Source: Pseudoselenomonas ruminantium
Lineage (GTDB): Bacteria; Bacillota; Negativicutes; Selenomonadales; Selenomonadaceae
NCBI GenBank assembly: GCA_002373045.1
Contig: DFHU01000032.1
Coordinates: forward strand, 1 to 15,300
Direction of reading: 5' to 3'
Length of the DNA stretch: 15,300 bases
This document shows, one piece after another, positions 6,557-14,179 of the stretch. The stretch's first letter is position 1. Every line of letters begins with the position of its first letter. Below the pieces are notes generated by a model. That model was not told where the DNA came from, ran no database searches, and worked only from the letters and a program-made list of their open reading frames with translations. Position numbers and translations under genes: made by a program.

Positions 6557-7768
6557 TTATTTCGTTGAAGAACCTGCTATTTTATTGGAGTCGAACTTGC
6601 TCGTATCCGTAATCAGCGAGAAGCCCATATCATCAGCCGTTACCATCGTAACGTTGAGAGGCACACCTTCCTGCAGGTTGGACAGGCCTTCTACCACAAT
6701 CACATCAGCCGTGGTAAGACCGTCTTTGATGATATAGTAGCTGCCGACCTTGTTGCCCAAGGTTACCGGGCGTGCTTCCGACTTGCCGTCGCCATTTACG
6801 ACCATGACAAAGGATTTGCCCAGAAGCTGCTGAACCGCACGCTGCGGCACGAGAATAGCATTCGGAATCGTCTGTCCGGACAGGCGCACGCGGGCAAACA
6901 TACCCGGCATCAGCATGCCGCTCGGATTTTCAAAGATTGCCTTGAAGGTCAGCGTACCCGTGCTGTCGGAAAGGGCTCTATCCTGTTCGACAATTTCGCC
7001 TTCGAGCGGATATTCCGTGCCATCGGTCAGCGTGATGTTCACAATCGGTTTTACCTGCTTACCGCCCTGCATAAGGGCGTTCATGTAGGTGATATAGTCC
7101 GTCTCCGACACATTGAACTTCGCATACACGGGATTTGCGGAACCAATGGTTACGAGCGCCGTCGTACCCGCAGAAGCAAACGTGCCCACAGCCACATCAT
7201 CAACGGCCAGCTGACCGCTCATGGGTGCATAAATCGTGGTATCGGCCAAATCCTGCTGCGCCTTGATAAGCTGAGCATGAGCAGCGTCTGCAGCAGCCTG
7301 ATAAGCGTTCACCGTCGAGAGCTGATTGTCATACGTCTGACGGGAAATCGCATTGGACGCCACGAGCTGTTCATAACGGCCCAAATCGTTCTGCGCATTG
7401 CTCAGCGTTGCCTGTGCCTGCGCAAAATTAGCCTGTGCCTGCCATACAGCGGACTTATACTGACGGTCATCAATGCGGTAAAGCGGCTGATTTGCCTCTA
7501 CCCACTGGCCGCCCTGCACATATTTTTCGACCACGTTGCCGGACACCTTGGACTGAACCTTTACTTCGTCCTTGCCGATAATCTGACCGGCAAACTCACT
7601 GGTCAGCGGCGTATCCTGCTGGATAACCTGCATGGCTTTGACCTGCGCGCCCTGCATCTGAGCCTGCTGCTGCTTATTGCCACAGCCTGCCACCACAAAG
7701 CTTGCAGAAACAGCCAGGGACAGGCCAATCAGCAATGCTTTAGTCTTCTTGTTTTTGGACAAAAACAA
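6557..7768 (-). CDS. RND efflux periplasmic adaptor (membrane fusion lipoprotein, AcrA type)
   Basis: A 403-residue adaptor that links the RND pump to an outer-membrane channel. I choose the TTG at 7768 because AGGAGG lies 8 nt before it. It opens a basic start, a hydrophobic helix and a lipobox VVAGC (C29). The upstream ATG at 7828 has no ribosome site. The order is a lipoyl-like half (GQIIGKDEVKVQSKVSGNV), an alpha-hairpin coiled coil rich in Gln and Ala, the second lipoyl half (TIYAPMSGQLAVDDVAVGTF), then beta-barrel and membrane-proximal domains (LMPGMFARVRLSGQ, ILVPQRAVQQ). This is the usual AcrA/MexA order. It is first in the operon, divergent from the marR gene whose product probably represses it. 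Confidence 0.94.
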   Translation of the reverse strand: MFLSKNKKTKALLIGLSLAVSASFVVAGCGNKQQQAQMQGAQVKAMQVIQQDTPLTSEFAGQIIGKDEVKVQSKVSGNVVEKYVQGGQWVEANQPLYRIDDRQYKSAVWQAQANFAQAQATLSNAQNDLGRYEQLVASNAISRQTYDNQLSTVNAYQAAADAAHAQLIKAQQDLADTTIYAPMSGQLAVDDVAVGTFASAGTTALVTIGSANPVYAKFNVSETDYITYMNALMQGGKQVKPIVNITLTDGTEYPLEGEIVEQDRALSDSTGTLTFKAIFENPSGMLMPGMFARVRLSGQTIPNAILVPQRAVQQLLGKSFVMVVNGDGKSEARPVTLGNKVGSYYIIKDGLTTADVIVVEGLSNLQEGVPLNVTMVTADDMGFSLITDTSKFDSNKIAGSSTK

Positions 7769-7863
7769 TTTATGAACCTCCTTTTTTAGCCTAAACACAA
7801 AGAAAAGAGCGCACTGCTCCCCTCCCATGCTTATGACAACAATTCATTTCTTATCCCCTGAGG

Positions 7864-7887
7864 AATAGTAAATAAATGTTTACTATT
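7864..7887. promoter_or_regulatory. Likely MarR operator between marR and the RND operon
   Basis: Perfect inverted repeat AATAGTAAA (7864-7872) and TTTACTATT (7879-7887) with a 6-bp spacer. The size and symmetry fit the binding site of a winged-helix dimer. It overlaps the -35 of the plus-strand promoter and lies just past the -10 of the minus-strand promoter. One bound dimer could therefore repress both directions. Confidence 0.7.
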
Positions 7888-7907
7888 TGTGTTATCTATA
7901 GTATATT
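7879..7907 (+). promoter_or_regulatory. Predicted promoter of marR
   Basis: TTTACT (7879-7884), 17-bp spacer, TATATT (7902-7907), 38 nt before the marR ATG. The -35 lies inside the right arm of the operator palindrome, which implies autorepression. Confidence 0.55.
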
Positions 7908-7926
7908 ATATTTATGTAAAAGTCAA
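7898..7926 (-). promoter_or_regulatory. Predicted promoter of the RND operon
   Basis: On the minus strand TTGACT (7926-7921) is followed after 17 bp by TACTAT (7903-7898). TATACT at 15-bp spacing is an alternative -10. The operator palindrome lies directly downstream, over or just past the likely transcription start. The region is AT-rich, so the exact hexamers are uncertain. Confidence 0.45.
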
Positions 7927-7945
7927 GAATTAAAGGAGTTATATC

Positions 7946-8380
7946 ATGGAAGCCCAAAAGCAACCCAGTTTATCCCAGCAATTTGTGGAAATCATGGTGC
8001 TCTTGCATAATAATTTCGGCAGGCAGACGCAGGTTCCCCTGCCCCTCAATCAATTTGGCGTACTCTGTGCCCTGATGGATACGCAGGGACTGGCCATCAT
8101 CGACCTCAGCCGCCAGCTTAATATTTCCAAGCAGCAGATGACCAATGTTATTGAAAAGCTGCTCACCGCCGGTTACGTAAGCAAAAATCCTGACCCCAAG
8201 GACCGCCGCCGGTTTGTCGTTACCATCAGCGACAAAGGTGAAAAATTACTTGCGGAGCATATGGAACAATTTCGGCAGCGCTTTGAAATTCATGCCCGGA
8301 ATTTAACCACTGATGAACGACAGGAACTGGCCAGTATTTTGCGCAGATATTACGAACTGATCAACAAGATGTTTTTGTAA
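7946..8380 (+). CDS. MarR-family transcriptional regulator
   Basis: A 144-residue DNA-binding repressor of the MarR family. The ATG follows AAAGGAG by 7 nt. A dimerisation helix at the N-terminus is followed by a winged helix-turn-helix: LSRQLNISKQQMTNVIEKLLTAGYV with recognition helix SKQQMTNVIEKL. The family wing motif DPKDRRRFVVTISDKG comes next, then a C-terminal dimer helix (TTDERQELASILRRYYELI). It is the only plus-strand gene in the window and diverges from the RND operon across a perfect palindrome, so local control of that pump is the natural inference. The inducing ligand is unknown. Confidence 0.93.
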   Translation: MEAQKQPSLSQQFVEIMVLLHNNFGRQTQVPLPLNQFGVLCALMDTQGLAIIDLSRQLNISKQQMTNVIEKLLTAGYVSKNPDPKDRRRFVVTISDKGEKLLAEHMEQFRQRFEIHARNLTTDERQELASILRRYYELINKMFL

Positions 8381-8391
8381 AAACGAAGGAA

Positions 8392-8430
8392 AAAGGACGG
8401 CCTGATGCATCAAGCATCAGGCCGTCCTTT
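8392..8430. terminator. Bidirectional intrinsic terminator between convergent genes
   Basis: A perfect 17-bp stem: AAAGGACGGCCTGATGC (8392-8408) with its complement (8414-8430) and a 5-nt loop. A-rich and T-rich ends on both sides let it serve marR (plus) and the secreted-protein gene (minus). It starts 11 nt after the marR stop and ends 3 nt before the opposing stop. Confidence 0.9.
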
Positions 8431-8433
8431 ATT

Positions 8434-9087
8434 CTATTGTCTTATTTGTTTTCCTAAATCATCAAAGAAGGATTTGCTGATACGACCAAAAATGCCCTGC
8501 TGTCCATGATGGGAATCATCCCGCAGCCGCAGTTCATCGCGGGCCATTATCCGTTTATTTGTCTTGGAATCAAAAACCTCAAAACGCAGACGGACAGTAG
8601 ATGTATAGATGGTTTTGGCCGGATGATGAACCGGAATGGTATAGCTATAGTCTTCCTCCACCTTGTCTCCATTAGGCAGTTTTTTCGTCCGTTTGGCATG
8701 TCTGGTCTCCCATGATGTATATGCTTCTTTAATGTAGGAATCATCATGCCACTTCAAAAGCTCCGCCTTGATATAAACATCAGCCGCTTCGTTGGGATTG
8801 TCCGGCGAAAGTACCTCGGCTTTATCCGGACGGATAACCTTATACTTTGGCCGCATAGCATTTTTCAAGTAATCCTCCCGCAATACCTGCTCCAACAGGT
8901 CGTTATCCATCTCTGCCGTATCGGTGAGCACCACATCATAAATCAGGGCCTTTTGAATCTTGTGAAAATCGTAGGTTTTATCCACCCAATTGGTTTTCTC
9001 TGCACCAGCCGATAAAGCGGGCAAGAGCAGCAGACAAAGCAAAATGACCACCTTTTGCCATTTGAGCAGCTGATTGAATCTGCGCAT
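8434..9087 (-). CDS. Secreted protein of unknown function
   Basis: A 217-residue protein that I do not recognise. The second ATG of a close pair (9087) is preferred because AGGGGG lies 6 nt upstream. The first, at 9093, sits directly against that site. The N-terminus has basic residues and then a hydrophobic core (VVILLCLLLLPALSAGA), a Sec signal peptide likely cleaved after residue 27 or 29. The mature part is mixed alpha/beta and charged, with no cysteines after the signal, ending SFFDDLGKQIRQ. It mentions of itself no enzyme motif. The gene stands alone between two terminators and so has its own transcript. An envelope-associated role is inferred only from the signal peptide. Confidence 0.75.
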   Translation of the reverse strand: MRRFNQLLKWQKVVILLCLLLLPALSAGAEKTNWVDKTYDFHKIQKALIYDVVLTDTAEMDNDLLEQVLREDYLKNAMRPKYKVIRPDKAEVLSPDNPNEAADVYIKAELLKWHDDSYIKEAYTSWETRHAKRTKKLPNGDKVEEDYSYTIPVHHPAKTIYTSTVRLRFEVFDSKTNKRIMARDELRLRDDSHHGQQGIFGRISKSFFDDLGKQIRQ

Positions 9088-9164
9088 ATCCATCCCCCCT
9101 AAAAATGCACTTAATCGTTATGTAATACTTCCACAAGCTGACTGAATTTTCCTGCTCTATAAGC

Positions 9165-9199
9165 AAAATAAAATGGCCCGTCCTTGCATGACAGACCAT
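9165..9199 (-). terminator. Intrinsic terminator after the metallo-hydrolase gene
   Basis: On the minus strand ATGGTCTGTC (9199-9190) pairs with GACGGGCCAT (9182-9173), ten pairs with two G-U, around a 7-nt loop. It is followed by TTTATTTT. It lies 14 nt past the stop at 9213 and ends that transcript before the secreted-protein gene. Confidence 0.85.
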
Positions 9200-9212
9200 T
9201 CATAAAGCCAAA

Positions 9213-10019
9213 TTAGAACTCGATTACATCCAAATCATCCGGCACAAAGATATTGCCGTGATAATATTCTTTGGCTTCCGCCGTGTAATCAGCTTTGCGG
9301 GTAGCAATATGCTTGTCCTCCGTATGATAGAGGACGAGATTTTTCACCGCCAGTTCCTCAGCCAGTTCGCTGGCTTCTTTTACGGTGCTGTGGTTTTTCT
9401 CATAGGGTTTGAATACATCCCTGTCCTTGTACTGACAGAAGGCTTCGGCAAGCAGCCAGTCGGCTTTTTCCGCATACTGACGAGCGTGTTCGTTATAGGG
9501 TTCGTCGCCCAGGCAGGTGAACTTCAGCCCATCAGCGAACTTGAGTTCATAGCCGAACTGCTTGGCCTTGGTGGACATGATATCAAAGGCAGTCAGCTTA
9601 AACTGCGGCAGTTCAATACTTTCCCCGTCTTTGACTTCCTGCAGGATAATATCCGTGCCCACGCGGGCAAAGTCTTTTTTCTTGAGGGTCATGGCGGACA
9701 TCTTTTCGAGCATATCCTTGACCACATCATGGCAGTAGATATGGAACTTGCCCTCAAACTTGCCCTTGTTCATGAGGTCCGCCACCTTGCGGATAATCCA
9801 GACCACGCCGAGTACGTGGTCGGTGTGACCGTGGGTTACGAACATATGATGGCACTTATTGTAGTCAAAATTCGTTACTTCGAGCTGGCGCAGGATACCA
9901 TTGCCGCCGCCGGCATCCGTGAGAAACAGACTGCCATCTTCCAGTTCCAAAAAGAAACAGGTGTTAAAGCATTTTGTGGCCATGGCAAAGCCAGTGCCGA
10001 GGATTACTAACTTACGCAT
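9213..10019 (-). CDS. RNase Z-like metallo-beta-lactamase-fold hydrolase
   Basis: A 268-residue dinuclear-metal hydrolase. The ATG at 10019 follows GGAGG by 6 nt and begins MRKLVILGTG, the usual first strand. The eight extra codons upstream are unlikely to be used. The metal motif HGHTDH covers H63, H65, D67 and H68. A later GDEP supplies a bridging aspartate, and NHSTVKEASELA resembles the HST motif of RNase Z. VLYHTED near the end carries the last histidine. The long insert after HGHTDH differs from classical tRNase Z (about 300 residues), so the substrate may be RNA or a small phosphodiester. It follows rnc after 90 nt that contain a repeat, and may share its transcript. Confidence 0.8.
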   Translation of the reverse strand: MRKLVILGTGFAMATKCFNTCFFLELEDGSLFLTDAGGGNGILRQLEVTNFDYNKCHHMFVTHGHTDHVLGVVWIIRKVADLMNKGKFEGKFHIYCHDVVKDMLEKMSAMTLKKKDFARVGTDIILQEVKDGESIELPQFKLTAFDIMSTKAKQFGYELKFADGLKFTCLGDEPYNEHARQYAEKADWLLAEAFCQYKDRDVFKPYEKNHSTVKEASELAEELAVKNLVLYHTEDKHIATRKADYTAEAKEYYHGNIFVPDDLDVIEF

Positions 10020-10028
10020 AATATGCCT

Positions 10029-10107
10029 CCTATTCCACCTCATCCGTCAGTCATGCAGGCTGACCACCACCAGCGACTACGTCGCCCCCTCAAGGGAAGG
10101 GTTTACC
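10029..10107. repeat. Small palindromic intergenic repeat between rnc and the hydrolase gene
   Basis: The gap contains CACCTCATCCGTCAG, a GCGACtacGTCGC hairpin (10073-10085) and CCCTCAAGGGAAGGG. These blocks look like the dispersed intergenic repeats found in many Clostridia and Negativicutes genomes. This recognition is from memory of the pattern. Only one copy is seen here. Confidence 0.5.
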
Positions 10108-10109
10108 GC

Positions 10110-10832
10110 TTACCTCGTTGGTGCTATCTTGTCCAACGCTTCCTTCGCAGCTTTTTGTTCGGCTTCTTTTTTGCTTCTGCCCGTACCGGTGCCCATGACT
10201 TTGCCGGTAATGCGTACATTGAAGGTAAAGGTCTTGTCATGGTCAGGGCCGGAAGTGCTCACGAGTTCATAACTTACCGTCTGCTGGGCTTCCTGATAGA
10301 CCACTTCCTGCAGGATGGTCTTGTAGTCTTTGAGTATGCCCCCCTGCTCTACTTTGGCAAAAAGCGGCATAAGCTGACACACGACATAGTCCTTAGCGGC
10401 TTCCCAACCCTGGTCTAAGTAAATAGCACCAATTACCGCCTCGAATACATCTTCCAAATTGGTCTGCCTGTCCCTGCCGCCGCTCATTTCTTCGCCATGG
10501 CCTAAGAGCAGATAGTCGCCCAAATGAAGCGTCCGCGCAAGTTCCGCAAGACTGCTGGAGCAGACGATGCTGGCTCTGGTCTTGGTCAGTTGACCTTCGG
10601 GCATCTGCGGAAAGTGCATATAAAGATAGGTGCTGGAGGCAAGCTCCAGCACCGCATCTCCCAAAAATTCGAGACGTTCATTATGGACGATGTTTTTTTC
10701 TTTGGCTTCATTGGCATAGGACGAATGAATCAGCGCCTTGTGCAGCAGGGTTAAGTCCTTAAACTCCACACCCAAACGTGCCGAAAGCTCCAAAAGCTCT
10801 CCTTTGCGTTTAGCCGTTAGTGTATCTCCCAT
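10110..10832 (-). CDS. rnc: Ribonuclease III
   Basis: A 240-residue double-stranded-RNA endonuclease used in rRNA and mRNA processing; full length. The catalytic domain holds the signature NERLEFLGDAVLEL (51-64; E55, D59) and NLEDVFEAVIGAIYLDQG with the second acidic pair D128 and E131. A double-stranded RNA-binding domain fills about 168-238 (DYKTILQEVVYQ, then GTGTGRSKKEAEQKAAKEAL). The ATG lies 14 nt after the fabF stop with only a modest GAGG upstream, so translation may be partly coupled. Location at the end of a fab operon is common in Firmicutes. Confidence 0.97.
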   Translation of the reverse strand: MGDTLTAKRKGELLELSARLGVEFKDLTLLHKALIHSSYANEAKEKNIVHNERLEFLGDAVLELASSTYLYMHFPQMPEGQLTKTRASIVCSSSLAELARTLHLGDYLLLGHGEEMSGGRDRQTNLEDVFEAVIGAIYLDQGWEAAKDYVVCQLMPLFAKVEQGGILKDYKTILQEVVYQEAQQTVSYELVSTSGPDHDKTFTFNVRITGKVMGTGTGRSKKEAEQKAAKEALDKIAPTR

Positions 10833-10846
10833 CGCCCGTTATCCTC

Positions 10847-12091
10847 TTATTCAGCGTACTTCTTCAGCAGCAGGCAGGCATTGTGGCCGCCGAAGCCGAA
10901 GGAGTTGGACATAGCGGCACGCACCGTCTTGGCTTTGGCCTTATTGGGCACATAGTCGAGGTCGAGGCCTTCGTCCGGAGTTTCATAGTTGATGGTCGGC
11001 GGGAGCATATCGTTTTCGATAGCCAGAGCCGTAGCGATAGCTTCAACGCCGCCGGCAGCACCGAGCATATGGCCCGTCATGGACTTGATGGAGGAAACGG
11101 AAACATTCTTTGCCGCTTCACCCCATACAGCCTTGATGGCTTCGGTTTCGCCCTGGTCGTTGAGGTGCGTGGACGTACCATGTGCATTGACATAATCCAC
11201 TTCCTCAGCCTTCATGCCGGCATCATCCAGAGCCAGCTGCATGCATTTGGCCTGATATTCACCATGCGGAGCCGGGCTGGTCATATGGTAAGCATCGGAA
11301 TTTGCACCGTAGCCTACAACTTCTGCGTAGATATGCGCACCGCGGGCTTTTGCATGGTCAAGGCTTTCGAGGATTACGAGACCAGCGCCTTCGCCCATAA
11401 CAAAACCGCTGCGGTTCTTGTCGAACGGACGGGAAGCGTGCTTGGGGTCATCATTGTGATCCATGCAGAGAGCCTTCATGGCCGCAAAACCGGCTACAGC
11501 AGCTTCGGAAACAGCAGCTTCCGTACCACCGGCTACCATTACATCCGCATCGCCGCGCTGAATCACACGGAACGCATCACCAATGCAGTTGGAGCCCGTA
11601 GCGCAGGCCGTAACCGTACAGCTGGACGGACCATGGAGCTTGTAGGTGATAGCCACCTGACCGGCAGCCATGTTCGCAATCATCATCGGCACAAAGAACG
11701 GACTGATGCGGGAAGGTCCCTTGTCAAAGAATTTCTTGTACTGGCTGTGCATGGTTTCAATGCCGCCGATACCTGTACCGATGAACGTACCTACACGGTC
11801 AAGATTTTCCTTTTCAAGATCCAGACCGGCATCTTTGATAGCGAGATCTGCCGCAGCAACAGCAAACTGCGTATAACGATCCATGCGCTTGGACTCTTTC
11901 TTGTCGATGTACTGAGTCGGGTCAAAATCCTTGACTTCACCGGCAATCTGCGCCGTGAATTCACTTGCATCAAAACGACTGATCTTATCAATACCGTTGC
12001 GGCCTTCCATGAGGCCTTTCCAGAATTCATCCTTGCCCGTACCGATAGGGGTAATGGCACCTACACCAGTGATAACTACGCGATTACTCAA
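10847..12091 (-). CDS. fabF: 3-oxoacyl-ACP synthase II
   Basis: A 414-residue condensing enzyme that elongates acyl-ACP with malonyl-ACP; full length. The Cys-His-His triad is visible: C163 in TACATGSN, H304 in NAHGTST and H341 in TGHMLGA. The C-terminal SNSFGFGGHN is typical. The N-terminus SNRVVITGVGAITPIG fits the FabF start. The start codon is TTG, with AGGAG 9 nt upstream. It lies 42 nt after the FabK-like gene and 14 nt before rnc, in the same transcript. Confidence 0.97.
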   Translation of the reverse strand: MSNRVVITGVGAITPIGTGKDEFWKGLMEGRNGIDKISRFDASEFTAQIAGEVKDFDPTQYIDKKESKRMDRYTQFAVAAADLAIKDAGLDLEKENLDRVGTFIGTGIGGIETMHSQYKKFFDKGPSRISPFFVPMMIANMAAGQVAITYKLHGPSSCTVTACATGSNCIGDAFRVIQRGDADVMVAGGTEAAVSEAAVAGFAAMKALCMDHNDDPKHASRPFDKNRSGFVMGEGAGLVILESLDHAKARGAHIYAEVVGYGANSDAYHMTSPAPHGEYQAKCMQLALDDAGMKAEEVDYVNAHGTSTHLNDQGETEAIKAVWGEAAKNVSVSSIKSMTGHMLGAAGGVEAIATALAIENDMLPPTINYETPDEGLDLDYVPNKAKAKTVRAAMSNSFGFGGHNACLLLKKYAE

Positions 12092-12133
12092 AATGAATAA
12101 CTCCTCTCATCTATTCATAGCAATGTGCTACGC

Positions 12134-13078
12134 TTAGTTGGCAGCCTCGGCTTCCGCTATAAGCTGCGCGAAAATTTCATGCACGGTCATAATCTTATCG
12201 ATGCGGGGCATGTATTCCCCGGTAAAGACCAGACCAGTTTCCACATCGCCCTGCTGTGCGCGGGTCAGCGCACGAATGATGCAGAAATTGTGCTTGCACG
12301 CCTTCAGGCAGGCATCACACTGCGTTGGAGGTACGGGGCCTTCCATAACCCGAGCCGAAAACGGCGTGCGCACGGCACGTCCCGGCAAGCCGACAGGGCT
12401 ATGAATAACCACGATATCCTCCGGTTTGGATTTCAGATAATATTCTTTGAGGGCCGGTGCCGCATTGCTCTCCTCGCAGGCTGCGAACCGGGAGCCCATC
12501 TGAACGCCTGCTGCGCCCAGCTTTATAAAATCAACGATGTCCTGACCATGAAGTGCACCACCGGCGGCAATCACGGGAATCTTTACCGCAGAACTTACAT
12601 CTGCGATAAGGTCGCGCACCGAAGTATCGGTGCCTAAGTGGCCGCCAGCTTCCTTGCCCTCCAGCACAATGGCCGTTGCGCCAAGACGCTCTGAAATTTT
12701 AGCTAATTTAACGGAAGAAACGATGGGAACAATCGGCGTTCCGGATTCCTTCCCCAGTGCAAACATATCACGGGAAAAACCAGCTCCGGCTACGACAAGG
12801 TCAATGCCTTCATCAATAGCCACTTTAACCACTTCGGCAAAGTCGTTAGCTGCCACCATGATATTGATGCCGATGATACCAGACGTAAGCGAACGTGCGA
12901 GCTTTATTTCATACCGCAGTTCGTCATGGCTCATACCCGATGCCGCAATGAGGCCGATACCGCCTTCATTGGCAACTGCTGCCGCCAGACGGGCTGTGGA
13001 CAAGCGAATCGCCATACCGCCCTGTTGAATGGGAACGCGGGCGACTTTATTGCCTATTTTCAGCTCTGGAAGTTTCAA
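12134..13078 (-). CDS. FabK-like / nitronate monooxygenase-type flavoprotein with four-cysteine motif
   Basis: A 314-residue FMN-dependent TIM-barrel protein. The TTG at 13078 (7 nt after GGAGG) gives MKLPELKIG, a natural family start. IQQGGMAIR (17-25), the flavin/active-site EAGGHLGTD (143-151, H147) and phosphate-binding IPVIAAGG and AAGVQMGSRF mark the FabK/nitronate monooxygenase family. Near the end C254, C257, C261 and C266 (CxxCxxxCxxxxC) could bind metal or iron-sulphur. A more conventional FabK ends at 15140, making this a second paralog in one operon. It may be an alternative enoyl-ACP reductase or an oxidoreductase with another substrate. I do not assign fabK to it firmly. Confidence 0.85.
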   Translation of the reverse strand: MKLPELKIGNKVARVPIQQGGMAIRLSTARLAAAVANEGGIGLIAASGMSHDELRYEIKLARSLTSGIIGINIMVAANDFAEVVKVAIDEGIDLVVAGAGFSRDMFALGKESGTPIVPIVSSVKLAKISERLGATAIVLEGKEAGGHLGTDTSVRDLIADVSSAVKIPVIAAGGALHGQDIVDFIKLGAAGVQMGSRFAACEESNAAPALKEYYLKSKPEDIVVIHSPVGLPGRAVRTPFSARVMEGPVPPTQCDACLKACKHNFCIIRALTRAQQGDVETGLVFTGEYMPRIDKIMTVHEIFAQLIAEAEAAN

Positions 13079-13097
13079 TGTTACTCCTCCAATCAAG

Positions 13098-13155
13098 CTT
13101 ACCTACCTTGAAAAATCCCGCGAAACAAGTTTCACGGGATTTTCAAACAGGTAAG
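13098..13155 (-). terminator. Extended hairpin after acpP: intrinsic terminator or attenuator inside the fab operon
   Basis: Outer arms CTTACCT (13098-13104) and AGGTAAG (13149-13155) enclose a strong stem. That stem has the TCCCG and GAAAC blocks on one side and their complements (GTTTC, CGGGA) on the other (13108-13147). On the minus strand TTTTTC follows the main stem. It fills most of the gap between the acpP stop and the FabK-like gene's ribosome site, so some transcripts should stop after acpP. Confidence 0.8.
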
Positions 13156-13165
13156 ACGCTCAAAC

Positions 13166-13393
13166 TTATTTGTTCTGGTCTATGTAGGTAACTACGTCCT
13201 GAACGCTCTTGATCTTCTCAGCAGCTTCGTCCGGAATTTCAATGTTGAATTCTTCTTCGAAAGCCATGATCAGCTCAACAATATCCAGGGAGTCAGCTCC
13301 CAGGTCATCGATGAAAGTGGACTCGAGGGCAACCTCGTCAGCCTCAACACCTAACTGCTCAACAACGATATCTCTTACTTTATCAAAAGTCAT
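13166..13393 (-). CDS. acpP: Acyl carrier protein
   Basis: A 75-residue carrier of growing acyl chains, the usual size. The phosphopantetheine attachment site is S35 in LGADSLDIVELIM. The acidic helical sequence (VEADEVALESTFIDDLG, MAFEEEFNIEIPDE) is typical. It has the strongest ribosome site in the window (AAGGAGGTGA, 8 nt before the ATG), which fits the need for abundant ACP. It lies 41 nt after fabG and is followed by the terminator-like hairpin. Confidence 0.98.
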   Translation of the reverse strand: MTFDKVRDIVVEQLGVEADEVALESTFIDDLGADSLDIVELIMAFEEEFNIEIPDEAAEKIKSVQDVVTYIDQNK

Positions 13394-13434
13394 GAAGTTT
13401 CACCTCCTTAAATTGATGTCCATCTATAGTTATA

Positions 13435-14178
13435 TCACATAACCATGCCACCGTCTACATTGATGACCTGACCCGTGATATAGGATGCATTATCCGATAC
13501 CAGGAAAGCTACGGCATTAGCCACATCTTCCGGCGTACCCATGCGGTTTAAGGGAATCCCCGTAAGCGTCATTTCCTTTGCCTTGTCCGTCATGGCTGCC
13601 GTCATGTCCGTGTCAATAAAGCCCGGTGCTACCATGTTCACCGTAATGCCACGGGCCGCAAGTTCCTTGGCTGCCGACTTGCTAAAGCCAATTACACCGG
13701 CCTTGGCTGCGGCATAGTTGGTCTGACCGGCATTGCCCATAAGACCGACTACCGAAGCCATATTGATGATGCGACCACTGCGCTTCTTCATCATGAGCTT
13801 GGACACAAGCTTCGTGCAGTAGAACACGCCCTTGAGGTTCGTATTGATTACTGCGTCGAAATCCTCATCCTTCATGCGCATCATGAGACCATCACGCGTG
13901 ATACCGGCATTGTTTACCAGAATATCAATCTGGCCGAAAGCTTCTACCGTGGCATTTACCATGGCTTCAACAGCGGCGCTGTCTGCCACATCGGCCTGTA
14001 CGAGAATGGCCTCGCCGCCATTCTTCTCAATCTCAGCCTTGACTTCTTCAGCCTTGGCCGTGTTGCCTGCATAGTTGATGGCAACCTTGGCGCCTTCAGC
14101 GGCCAGTTTCAAGGCAATGGCCCGGCCAATGCCTCGGGAAGCACCCGTTACAAGGGCAACTTTTCCGTCTAAAAGCAT
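13435..14178 (-). CDS. fabG: 3-oxoacyl-ACP reductase
   Basis: A 247-residue NADPH-dependent short-chain dehydrogenase that reduces 3-ketoacyl-ACP. TGASRGIG (11-18) binds the cofactor and NNAG (89-92) is the structural motif. The catalytic residues are N114, S142, Y155 and K159 (YAAAK). The C-terminus ITGQVINVDGGMVM is the family end. The ATG at 14178 has AAGGAGG 9 nt upstream, inside the end of fabD, and lies one base after the fabD stop, so translation is likely coupled. Confidence 0.97.
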   Translation of the reverse strand: MLLDGKVALVTGASRGIGRAIALKLAAEGAKVAINYAGNTAKAEEVKAEIEKNGGEAILVQADVADSAAVEAMVNATVEAFGQIDILVNNAGITRDGLMMRMKDEDFDAVINTNLKGVFYCTKLVSKLMMKKRSGRIINMASVVGLMGNAGQTNYAAAKAGVIGFSKSAAKELAARGITVNMVAPGFIDTDMTAAMTDKAKEMTLTGIPLNRMGTPEDVANAVAFLVSDNASYITGQVINVDGGMVM

Positions 14179-14179
14179 A

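Noticed and set aside
10820..12100. Long plus-strand frame (426 codons) over fabF
   Set aside because: It is antisense to an intact fabF with full catalytic triad; His/Arg/Gly-rich composition is typical of a shadow frame.
13111..13144. Possible third copy of the twin hairpin family, since GTTTCACGGG is shared with copy 1
   Set aside because: The conserved apical loop and flanks are absent; the shared 10-mer is probably chance in a G/C stem.
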